From Candidatus Lambdaproteobacteria bacterium RIFOXYD2_FULL_50_16 (GTDB taxonomy: Bacteria > SAR324 > XYD2-FULL-50-16): a DNA stretch of 64,000 nucleotides. The notes under the pieces are model-generated. The model worked only from the letters and a program-made list of their open reading frames with translations. It searched no databases and was not told where the DNA came from. The first letter of the stretch is position 1, and the number at the start of each line of letters is the position of its first letter. A program made the position numbers and the translations under genes. The stretch lies in assembly GCA_001783695.1 (NCBI GenBank), contig MFNE01000030.1, positions 11,884-75,883 on the forward strand, written 5' to 3'. Positions 9,227 through 17,907 of the stretch are shown here, in pieces.

Positions 9227-10636
9227 ATGAGGGGAATTGGCGTCTTTTTGCTCTTTTGCATTTGGTTTGCTCCTGAACTAAGGGCGGTAACCCTACAAGA
9301 GACCTTGCAAAACGGTATGGCCTCGGAAGAAGCGCAGTCTGAATTTTCCAGGAGTCACCAGGCGATTGATTATCGGGCAGAGGAGGTGGACGAACTGACC
9401 GTCAAAAGCAAACTGACATCAAAATTTGTCCGCTCTCGTAATGATTTGGCCGACACCCAAGACGTGGCGGTTACCGCTTCAGATAAATTTACTAGACAGG
9501 TCGCCTATACCCAGACCTTTGACATGGGCCTTGAGTGGAGCCTGACCCACTATGACCGAGATGAAAACCCACTTAATTCGGGTTCGTCCAAGTCTTTTTA
9601 TGGCAAGGATATTTTTGATATTTCGATGGCGATTTGGGGCTCAAGACTCGATAAAGAACGGCTGACCTCCCAAAAAAGGGAGATTGAGTTGGAAGGGGAA
9701 CAGGCTAAAACCAGCGGGGTCGAACGGCAGTATCAGGTTGAATTGGCAAAGGCCTATTTGGATTATTATCTGGCTCAACAAGAAGCCCAACGCAAAGCAA
9801 AATTAGCCAATCTGACCTTTCAAAAATTGCAGTTTATGGAATCCATGGCGCGGCGTGACGCTCCCATGGAATATCAAAACCTGCAAATGGAAGCCTTGCA
9901 GGCAAGGCATGAAGAGGCCCAAGCCCAGGTTAGGGCGGAGCATTTTAAACAACTTTTAGAACTCGCCCAAGGTTGGCCGGTTAAAGACGAGGCTCTACTA
10001 GAAGAAGCACGGCCCCGGATGTTAAAGGCAGAAGAATTGGCCAAACTTTACCAAAACGGGGATCAGGTAAAGGTGCTAGCCAGAAAAATTCGCACTGCCG
10101 AGCGGGACCTAGGGATCGAACGGGCAGGATATCAGCCCGAAGTGATTATTGGGGGATTTACGGGCCGCACCAACAACGGCTCCCAGGACGGTTTTAGCAA
10201 AGGAACCTATGTGGAGATCAACTACCGCTTCGGCGGCGGGGGCTGGGAAAAGGCCTCGCGGTTAGCTTTGGAGCTTGAAGAACTAAACCTTGATCTGGTT
10301 GACTTAAAAAATCAGCAGGTGCACCAAGCGGCTGCGGATTCGGCTGAACTCAAGATGGCGGCTGAGATGGTGGTTATCAAGACCAAACAATTAGAGATTG
10401 CCCGGGGGATTACCAAGCAATCGTTGCAATCCTTCGGGGTGGGGCAGCAGGGGCATTTAGAACTGGTTGGCTACCAAGAAAAGGAGATTAACACCGAGGC
10501 TGGATTAGACAAAGCCAAGGTGGATTTATGGAAAAAACTGGCCGATATCGCCCAAAAGGCGGAAGTCGATCTTTTAGAATTGGCCGGATGGCCTAGTTCG
10601 TCTAATCAGCCGGAAAACTTCCCGGCACAACCATGA
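9227..10636 (+). CDS. TolC-family outer membrane efflux protein
   Basis: Signal peptide and long helical repeats (QVELAKAYLDYYLAQQEAQRKAKLANLTFQKLQFME) typical of OEP; divergent from T1SS genes. Confidence 0.85.
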   Translation: MRGIGVFLLFCIWFAPELRAVTLQETLQNGMASEEAQSEFSRSHQAIDYRAEEVDELTVKSKLTSKFVRSRNDLADTQDVAVTASDKFTRQVAYTQTFDMGLEWSLTHYDRDENPLNSGSSKSFYGKDIFDISMAIWGSRLDKERLTSQKREIELEGEQAKTSGVERQYQVELAKAYLDYYLAQQEAQRKAKLANLTFQKLQFMESMARRDAPMEYQNLQMEALQARHEEAQAQVRAEHFKQLLELAQGWPVKDEALLEEARPRMLKAEELAKLYQNGDQVKVLARKIRTAERDLGIERAGYQPEVIIGGFTGRTNNGSQDGFSKGTYVEINYRFGGGGWEKASRLALELEELNLDLVDLKNQQVHQAAADSAELKMAAEMVVIKTKQLEIARGITKQSLQSFGVGQQGHLELVGYQEKEINTEAGLDKAKVDLWKKLADIAQKAEVDLLELAGWPSSSNQPENFPAQP

Positions 10637-10649
10637 TCGAGACTTAACA

Positions 10650-12890
10650 ATGAGATACTGGCTTTCTTTGATCTGCTTAATACTTTTCGCCTCTTCGGCG
10701 ATGGCCAAGGAACTGGTGATCACCCGCGACAATACCCCAGAGTGGAGTTTTGACCGCCCGATCTGGGCTGAACTGGTTTTAGGGGAGGTCGTAGCCCACA
10801 ACCGCGCGGTGGCCAACCTAATGGCTCACTATAAAACCCAACCCTTGCTAAAAGCCTTAAGCGACGAAGAGTCGGCCGCCTTAGGGCATGGCATGGTCTG
10901 GTGGGATTTTCGCGCCTTGCCTAAATACCCTTTAAACAACAGCCATGGCCTCTATTTCGAAGCTAATTTCCGCGCCACCGAAGACGACTTGACCCTCAAG
11001 TCGGGGATGATGCTAAACAAACGGCTTTCCTGGCTTTTAGAACTACGAGAACGTTTAAAAGAGCAACAAAAAGAATTAGAAGACGCCAAGGCTGGACAGT
11101 TTGTTAAAATGGCCCAAGCGACAGACCGGCTTTATAACCTTTTGGGCCAAATCAACGTCAACAGCCCCATGACACCTGCGCCTTTTAAAGACGGTTTAGA
11201 AGCCCTGCTTAACAAGCAGTCCGAAGCCCGCCAAGCGCAAATCCGTGCGATTGAAGACGAGGTTGACCCTTTAGCCCAGCTTAACAAACAAAGGGCCTTT
11301 TTTGAAGCCGAACTCAAACGCAGAGAAGAACTACTGGCACACAACACCCACCTGTTCCCAGTAAAAGACGACGAGGCCGGGCTTTTGGCCCAAGCCGAAC
11401 GGCTCAAAGCTGAATTTAACTTCTTTTTAGGTTCTATCCGCATCTATGAAGCCCAACTTAACCGAGAACGGGCTAGAGCGTTTGAGGAAGTCCGCAGGGA
11501 ACTAAAAGCCAAACAACCAGAACCGCCAGATCGTGAAAAATATCCGGCTCCCGAGGCTTATGCCAAGGCTCAAGAAGAGTTCCGCTCGGCGATTCGGGCT
11601 AGCTTAAAAGAGCTAGAGGTCACCAAAAGGCAAAACCAAGCCTTAGAGGCTTTAAAAGAAGCGGAAGCAAGAGTGTGGTTAGGCGAAATGGCTACCCAAG
11701 TTTTAAAACCACGGCTAGAAGCTTTAAGTAAGTTAAAAAACCAGCGGGTGACCGTAGAGGATAAAGACCTCCGTTTTGTGGTTAAAGGATTGGATAAGGA
11801 AGAGCTAGGGGTTCGTTTTGGTTATAAAGGAGCCAATTGGGACCAGACTTTCCCTTCACAAACGATGTTAAATAAGGACGATTTTACTGTAGCCGGGCTT
11901 TGGCGGCTGGCTAGTCCTGATGAAAAACGGATGTACTTCACCTTTGCCGGGGTAACCCTAACCCACAAGCCCGATTCAAAGACACGGTCCTATGAATTAA
12001 CCGACCCTCTGCCCTTTTCTGAAGAAGCGGTTTACGAAAAATATGCGATTGCCGACACAGATAAAGCCCGGATCGAGACTAAAAACCTCAACTACGCCCA
12101 CCGAATGCAAGACAAGCTCTGGGACAAAGAGCTAGGAATGGAGTTTGTTTTGGTGGACGGTGGCTGTTACCAGATGGGTTGTTCGCCCAAGCAACGTCGC
12201 GACGCCGATGGTAATCTTTATTCTGCCAATGAGTGTGAGGAAAACTCTCAACCTGCTCACGAGGTCTGTTTAGATTCGTTTTTATTAGCCAAGTTCGAGA
12301 TTACTCAAAAAATTTGGGAACAAGTGATGGGCTCCCAACCCTCCAAGTTTGCTAAGGGACCCGATTTCCCGGTCGAGTCGGTCACCTTGACCGACGTGCG
12401 TGCCTTTTTAAGTAAGCTCAAGTCCCAAGGCAAAAACTACCGCCTGCCGACCGAGGCCGAGTGGGAATTTAGCTGTCGAAGTGGCAAACAGATGGACTAT
12501 GGCACCTCTTCGGGCGCGGCTAACCACGATCAAGCCAACTTCGAATACACCGGAGGCCGAGACCGGTGGGGCGAAACCGCGCCCGTGGGCTCTTTCCCGC
12601 CCAACCTCTTGGGGCTTTACGACATGAGTGGCAACGTTTGGGAATGGGTTGAAGATGGCTATGACGCCAACTACTATGCCTCCAGCCCCAAAAACAACCC
12701 TCTCAATCAACAAAGTGGAGCCAACGTGCTTAGGGGGGGGTCTTGGCTAAGCCATAGCTCGAATCTTAGCTGTTACAAACGGGTGATCAACGCCCCCGAA
12801 TACACGAACTTTACCGTTGGTTTTCGGGTGGTCCGCGAGGACGCCGAGGGTAATAAACCTGAAGCGGCTCCGGCGGCCAAGTCCAAGTAA
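10650..12890 (+). CDS. Secreted coiled-coil protein with C-terminal formylglycine-generating-enzyme-like (SUMF1) domain
   Basis: Signal peptide MRYWLSLICLILFASSAMA; FVLVDGGCYQMG, YRLPTEAEWEFSCR, GLYDMSGNVWEWVEDGY, VLRGGSW, VGFRVVRE. Confidence 0.92.
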   Translation: MRYWLSLICLILFASSAMAKELVITRDNTPEWSFDRPIWAELVLGEVVAHNRAVANLMAHYKTQPLLKALSDEESAALGHGMVWWDFRALPKYPLNNSHGLYFEANFRATEDDLTLKSGMMLNKRLSWLLELRERLKEQQKELEDAKAGQFVKMAQATDRLYNLLGQINVNSPMTPAPFKDGLEALLNKQSEARQAQIRAIEDEVDPLAQLNKQRAFFEAELKRREELLAHNTHLFPVKDDEAGLLAQAERLKAEFNFFLGSIRIYEAQLNRERARAFEEVRRELKAKQPEPPDREKYPAPEAYAKAQEEFRSAIRASLKELEVTKRQNQALEALKEAEARVWLGEMATQVLKPRLEALSKLKNQRVTVEDKDLRFVVKGLDKEELGVRFGYKGANWDQTFPSQTMLNKDDFTVAGLWRLASPDEKRMYFTFAGVTLTHKPDSKTRSYELTDPLPFSEEAVYEKYAIADTDKARIETKNLNYAHRMQDKLWDKELGMEFVLVDGGCYQMGCSPKQRRDADGNLYSANECEENSQPAHEVCLDSFLLAKFEITQKIWEQVMGSQPSKFAKGPDFPVESVTLTDVRAFLSKLKSQGKNYRLPTEAEWEFSCRSGKQMDYGTSSGAANHDQANFEYTGGRDRWGETAPVGSFPPNLLGLYDMSGNVWEWVEDGYDANYYASSPKNNPLNQQSGANVLRGGSWLSHSSNLSCYKRVINAPEYTNFTVGFRVVREDAEGNKPEAAPAAKSK

Positions 12891-12895
12891 AAGCG

Positions 12896-13483
12896 ATGCA
12901 GTTACTCCGCCTTTTAGATAAAAACCTCGAGATTCGGGTCGCCTATTTAAGTATGGTGGCCCGAATGGCAAGTGCTGATGGCACCTTGGATGACGAAGAA
13001 TTAGCCTTTCTGCGTCATAAATTAGAGGTGTTTGCCATCCCAGAAGCCGAGCAAACCCAAATCTTAACCCCGGCTAAGCTAGACCCAACCGAGTTGCAAG
13101 CGGTTTTTCGAGAATTGGTCAAAGAAAACCTGCATTACAGCTTTTTGCTCGATCTGATTATTATGGCGGTCGCCGATGGGCACATCCAGAACCGGGAGCG
13201 CGAAATGTTGCAAAAGGTTAAGCAATACATTGGCATACCCAGTTCAGATTACCATAACCTTATCAACTTCGCTCAGGCTTCAGCCGGTCGCGACGACATC
13301 GAAAAGATCGATCCCGCTCACCTCAACGTTTTAGAAAGTTTCTACCGCTGGGCCAAAGAATTCTTGGTGCCCCTTTACGACCAAACCGGTTTTGCACTGA
13401 ACCCCAAGGTGGACCAAGACCTCAAGGAACTCTTTGAAGAACTCACCGCTGAAGATCAAGACGAAGACTCGGATTTGCTGTAG
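12896..13483 (+). CDS. TerB-like domain protein
   Basis: RVAYLSMVARMASADGTLDDEELAFLRHKLEVFAIPEAE and a second ADGHIQNREREML motif. Confidence 0.72.
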   Translation: MQLLRLLDKNLEIRVAYLSMVARMASADGTLDDEELAFLRHKLEVFAIPEAEQTQILTPAKLDPTELQAVFRELVKENLHYSFLLDLIIMAVADGHIQNREREMLQKVKQYIGIPSSDYHNLINFAQASAGRDDIEKIDPAHLNVLESFYRWAKEFLVPLYDQTGFALNPKVDQDLKELFEELTAEDQDEDSDLL

Positions 13484-13499
13484 AAAAAGTATTACCTAC

Positions 13500-14597
13500 T
13501 TGACCCAAGTCTTTATCTTAGGCTTGCTTAGCCTGACTTTAATTGGATGCAACCCCATGACCTCTTCGGAACAAACTAGAGAATCCAAGATTCAAACCTC
13601 CCCCCAATATCAGGGTAAAAAATTCGTCAATCCCAACGGCGCCCCCCATTATTCATTGGCCGACTTTTGGCTGATGGCTAAAAAATATACGGTTATCCCC
13701 AGGGTCGATCCCAAGCCCATCGGCGAGATTCCGGTGGTGTCGGTGGATCCCAAAGATTGGCTAAATCTGGACCCAAAAGAAGTCTTTTTTAGCTGGCTTG
13801 GGCATTCTAGCCTCCTGATTAGTCTGGAGGGGAAAACGATTTTGGTGGACCCGGTTTTAGAAGAGCGAGCGTCGCCTTTTAGTTGGATTGGGCCCAAACG
13901 CTTCCACCGGGCCCCGGTGAGTGTGGCCGGGTTACCCCCGATTGACGTGGTTTTAATCACCCATGATCACTACGACCACTTAGAAGAGCCCACCCTGCGG
14001 GCACTGGCCCAAAAGGTAGGCCTATTTGTGGTGCCCTTGGGGATTGGGGCACTACTCGAAGAATGGGGGGTAAGCCCTGAAAAATTAGTGGAACTCGACT
14101 GGTGGCAGGCCCATCCGTTTGGACCTCTGACGCTAACCGCGACCCCGGCGATCCATTATTCTAGCCGTAGTTTGTTCGACGCCAACCAGCGGCTTTGGTG
14201 TTCCTTTTCACTGGCAGGGCCGAACCGCAAAATCTTTATTAGTGGGGATTCGGGGTATTTTGCAGGGTTTAAAGAGGTCGGCGAACGACTGGGTCCCTTC
14301 GACTATACCTTCTTGAAGATCGGGGCCTACGACGAGACCTGGAAAGATGTTCATATGACCGCTGAAGAGGCGGTGGCGCAACATCTGGATTTAAGGGGCA
14401 ATCTAATGGTCCCCCTGCACTGGGCCAGCTTCGATATGGCGCTACACCCTTGGTACGAGCCGATTGAGCAGATGCGGGCGGCAGCGGATTTGGCAAGGGT
14501 GCGCTACCTAACCCCCCAAGTGGGACAATTTATTGGCCCCCAACCTCCGCCCCAAACCCTTTGGTGGCAGCCTTTAGCTCCGGGTCACTCCTTTTAG
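13500..14597 (+). CDS. Lipoprotein metallo-beta-lactamase-fold hydrolase (NAPE-PLD/UlaG-like)
   Basis: Proposed TTG start at 13500 (LTQVFILGLLSLTLIGC lipobox) instead of the track start 13434, which overlaps the upstream gene; LGHSSLLISLEGKTILVDPV, LITHDHYDHLE, ISGDSGY, PLHWASF. Confidence 0.85.
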   Translation: MTQVFILGLLSLTLIGCNPMTSSEQTRESKIQTSPQYQGKKFVNPNGAPHYSLADFWLMAKKYTVIPRVDPKPIGEIPVVSVDPKDWLNLDPKEVFFSWLGHSSLLISLEGKTILVDPVLEERASPFSWIGPKRFHRAPVSVAGLPPIDVVLITHDHYDHLEEPTLRALAQKVGLFVVPLGIGALLEEWGVSPEKLVELDWWQAHPFGPLTLTATPAIHYSSRSLFDANQRLWCSFSLAGPNRKIFISGDSGYFAGFKEVGERLGPFDYTFLKIGAYDETWKDVHMTAEEAVAQHLDLRGNLMVPLHWASFDMALHPWYEPIEQMRAAADLARVRYLTPQVGQFIGPQPPPQTLWWQPLAPGHSF

Positions 14598-14725
14598 GAG
14601 ATAGGTCGTTTGGCGGTTTTTAACTAGGCCAAGGCCGGCTACGGTTCTCGCACCTTGGCCCGTTCGCCTTGCGCCCAACTCTACCCCGCCCTAAACCCTT
14701 TGTTAACCTGGCTTTAGCCCCAAAC

Positions 14726-14747
14726 AGGCGGGCTTTTGAGCCCGCCT
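14726..14747. other. Perfect 8-bp stem-loop
   Basis: AGGCGGGC-ttttga-GCCCGCCT in intergenic DNA; no immediate U-tract. Confidence 0.5.
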
Positions 14748-14821
14748 CTGGGTAAATAACTTTTGCTTTTTGGGGGGCTCTAGGGATAGAGTGGGGGCAA
14801 CTTGAATTTTGGGAGGGGTTT

Positions 14822-16984
14822 ATGAAAGAGATTTTTGATCCGATGGTTTTATTAACTGCCTTAGGTGTACTGGTTGCTGCCATTGGGGTATTTGTAACCT
14901 ATCTCCAATATGATAAGACAGCCGCCAAGTCCCCAAAAATCGATCCCCAAATCATTCAACTCGATTACCAAAGCTCCATCACAAATTTAGCCCATCCAGG
15001 GATGGGTCTTACAGGGTCCCTTACTCAAATCGGCCAACAGATCAATCATAATTACGGCCTCACGGAATCACAACTACAGGATTTAATTAAAAACGTAATA
15101 AAGACTTTACCTAATGAAAATGAAGCCAGTCAGAAGTTGGAAAAATATATCCGTTTAGCGTCGGAATACAAAGAGTTGGCAGAAAAAAACTTGGCAGGGA
15201 ACAAACTAGCCCAAGAAGCGCAGGAAGCGGTGACTGGTGGGCGGCTCGACGAGGCCTTGGCCCTCTACGACCAATCCGAAGCCGCTTGGGCAGAATTAGG
15301 GGAGCAGGCCAAAGCCTTCCAGGCAGAGGAATACTTTGAGGCCGCCAAGATTTTAGAGTTCCAATGCAAATACCCGCCTGCCCTTCTAAAAATCCAAGCC
15401 GCCCTCCAACTAGCCCCCAACCGTTGGGAGTTTAATAACCTTTGGGGGGTTTTGTTAGTGGATACAGTGGACTATCAAGGAGCGATCCAGGCCTTCCAAA
15501 CCGCCCAAACCCAACTCCCCAACCCCCAAGGGGTGGAAGCGGCGAGCCTATTTAACAACCTGGGTAATGCTTGGAGTGAGCTAGGCGAATATGCCAAGGC
15601 CATCGAATTTTACGATCAAGCCTTGCCTATCTTTAAAAAGGCCCTAGGGCCAGAGCATGTTTCTGTGGCCCAAACCTATAACAACCTGGGTACTGCTTGG
15701 AGTGATCTAGGCGAATATGCCAAGGCCATCGAATTTTACGATCAAGCCTTGCCTATCTATAAAAAGGCCCTAGGGCCAGAGCATGTTTATGTAGCCTCAA
15801 CCTACAACAACCTGGGTTTGGCCTGGGCAGCGCGGGGCGAATATTCCAAGGCCATCGAATTTTACGATCAAGCCTTGCCTATCTATAAAAAGGCCCTGGG
15901 GCCAGAGCATGTTTATGTAGCCCAAACCTATAACAACCTGGGTACTGCTTGGAGTGATCTCGGCGAATATGCCAAGGCCATCGAATTTTACGATCAAGCC
16001 TTGTCTATCTTTAAAAAGGCCCTAGGGCCAGAGCATGTTTCTGTGGCTCAAACCTATAACAACCTGGGTAATGCTTGGAGAAATCTCGGCAAATATTCCA
16101 AGGCCATCGAATTTTACGATCAAGCCTTGCCTATCTATAAAAAGGCCCTAGGGCCAGATCATGTTTATATAGCCCAAACCTACAACAACCTGGGTATTGC
16201 CTGGAGAAATCTAGGCGAATATGCCAAGGCCATCGAATTTTACGAAAAGGATTTGAAAATTACTCTAAAGGCCCTAGGGACAGAGCATGTTTCTATGGCC
16301 CAAACCTATAACAACCTGGGTACTGCTTGGAGTGATCTCGGCGAATATTCCAAGGCCATCGAATTTTACGAAAAGGCCTTGTCTATCTTTAAAAAGGCCC
16401 TAGGGCCAGAGCACGACTATCTGGCTCAAACCTATAGCAACCTGGGTACTGCCTGGAGTGAGCTAGGCGAATATGCCAAGGCCATCGAATTTTATAATCA
16501 GGCCTTGCCTATCTTTAAAAAGGCCCTAGGGCCAGATCATGTATCAGTAGCCCAAACCTATAGCAACCTGGGTACTGCCTGGAGTGAGCTAGGCGAATAT
16601 TCCAAGGCCATCGAATTTTATAATCAGGCCTTGCCTATCTTTAAAAAGGCCCTAGGGCCAGAGCATGTTTATTTAGCCAAAACCTATAACAACCTGGGTT
16701 TGGCCTGGGAAGCGCGGGGCGAATATGCCAAGGCCATCGAATTTTACGATCAAGCCTTGTCTATCTATAAAAAGGCCCTAGGATTGGACCACCCTGATAT
16801 AGCGGGAACCTCCTTAAATCTTGCCCTGGCATACGAGGCTCAAAGTGAGCGGCAAAAGGCCTTAGTTTATGCCCAACAAGGGATGGCGATCTTTGAAAAA
16901 AACTTCGCCCAGCTTAACCCCAACCACCCCGATCTACTTAAAGCCCGCCGAGTCCTAGCCCACATTGAGGGCTCAACCCTCTAG
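14822..16984 (+). CDS. Membrane-anchored kinesin-light-chain-type TPR protein
   Basis: N-terminal TM (MVLLTALGVLVAAIGVFVTYL) and 42-aa TPR units NNLGxAWxxLGEYAKAIEFYDQALPIxKKALGPEHVxVAQTY; RBS gggaggggttt before ATG. Confidence 0.92.
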   Translation: MKEIFDPMVLLTALGVLVAAIGVFVTYLQYDKTAAKSPKIDPQIIQLDYQSSITNLAHPGMGLTGSLTQIGQQINHNYGLTESQLQDLIKNVIKTLPNENEASQKLEKYIRLASEYKELAEKNLAGNKLAQEAQEAVTGGRLDEALALYDQSEAAWAELGEQAKAFQAEEYFEAAKILEFQCKYPPALLKIQAALQLAPNRWEFNNLWGVLLVDTVDYQGAIQAFQTAQTQLPNPQGVEAASLFNNLGNAWSELGEYAKAIEFYDQALPIFKKALGPEHVSVAQTYNNLGTAWSDLGEYAKAIEFYDQALPIYKKALGPEHVYVASTYNNLGLAWAARGEYSKAIEFYDQALPIYKKALGPEHVYVAQTYNNLGTAWSDLGEYAKAIEFYDQALSIFKKALGPEHVSVAQTYNNLGNAWRNLGKYSKAIEFYDQALPIYKKALGPDHVYIAQTYNNLGIAWRNLGEYAKAIEFYEKDLKITLKALGTEHVSMAQTYNNLGTAWSDLGEYSKAIEFYEKALSIFKKALGPEHDYLAQTYSNLGTAWSELGEYAKAIEFYNQALPIFKKALGPDHVSVAQTYSNLGTAWSELGEYSKAIEFYNQALPIFKKALGPEHVYLAKTYNNLGLAWEARGEYAKAIEFYDQALSIYKKALGLDHPDIAGTSLNLALAYEAQSERQKALVYAQQGMAIFEKNFAQLNPNHPDLLKARRVLAHIEGSTL
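15554..16813 (+). repeat. Ten tandem 126-bp coding repeats (42-aa TPR)
   Basis: Read directly; very high nucleotide identity between units. Confidence 0.93.
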
Positions 16985-17078
16985 CCCCCCACTCCAAAAC
17001 CTTACGGAGCGTTCCCCCTTGCCAAAGCGGTCTGTACCTGTTGCAATCGGTCTCCGGTTTTTTAATTGGGGTTTTGCG

Positions 17079-17876
17079 ATGTTTCGGTATCTGTTTTGGC
17101 CTATTTTGCTGGTGCTTATTGCCACCCAACCCTTGCCCCTGTTGGCCCAGTCGCTGGCCGAGGTTGAGGGGTTGGCGAAGGACTTTTATTTGCGTGGTGA
17201 ATATTACCGCTCTGTTACCGAATATCAGCGGCTGGCTTTTTATTACCCCCAAAAGGCCGCCCAAGCCCAACTGATGGTGGCCCGCGCCTTGATGGCTGGC
17301 GGGCGGCAAGCCGAGGCGATTGCGCTTTTAGAAAAACGGGTACAGCTTAACCCCTCCGACTGGGAAGCGTTGATGCTTCTAGGTTTGGCGCAACTAGACC
17401 AAGACCAAGCCGCGCCTTTCGGCCTGAGACAAACCCAGGTAGAGGCAGCGATGGCGCATTTTTCGAGGCTGCCTAGCGGTGAGCCAATGCGAGAGCGGCT
17501 ATTTGATCTAAGCCAAGATTGGCGCGAACGCGCGCCAGTTGCCCGCCCCAATCCGGCCTTAGCAGGCGGGCTTTCGGCGGTGATTCCGGGCGCGGGCAGC
17601 GCGTACCTAGGCCGCTGGCGGGAGGGGTCCTACGCCTTTTTGATCACCGGGCTTTTTGCTTTGGGCTCAAGGGAAGCCTACCAAAGCGGCCAGCCCGCTC
17701 TGGGAGCGGTTTTAGGCGGATTTGGGCTGGTGTTTTACGGGGGCAATATTTATTTGGCCGTCAATTCGGCCCACAAGCTTGGCGACCAAAACGAAGCCCA
17801 ACAATTAGAACAGTATAGGCGAAAACAGGGGGCCTTTTTTATCCCTGAACAGCCCCAAAAACCAGGGCGCTACTAA
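17079..17876 (+). CDS. Tetratricopeptide-type exported protein
   Basis: ATG at 17079 gives signal peptide MFRYLFWPILLVLIATQPLPLLAQS; VARALMAGGRQAEAIALLEKRVQLNPSDWEALMLLGLAQ; C-terminal GGLSAVIPGAGSAYLGRWREG. Confidence 0.72.
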   Translation: MFRYLFWPILLVLIATQPLPLLAQSLAEVEGLAKDFYLRGEYYRSVTEYQRLAFYYPQKAAQAQLMVARALMAGGRQAEAIALLEKRVQLNPSDWEALMLLGLAQLDQDQAAPFGLRQTQVEAAMAHFSRLPSGEPMRERLFDLSQDWRERAPVARPNPALAGGLSAVIPGAGSAYLGRWREGSYAFLITGLFALGSREAYQSGQPALGAVLGGFGLVFYGGNIYLAVNSAHKLGDQNEAQQLEQYRRKQGAFFIPEQPQKPGRY

Positions 17877-17907
17877 CCTCTAACCTTGACCCAAGTCTAG
17901 GACCTCC

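Noticed and set aside
15554-16813. Regularly spaced repeats that could be mistaken for a CRISPR or satellite array
   Set aside because: Repeats are contiguous, in frame and encode canonical TPR units; no spacers.
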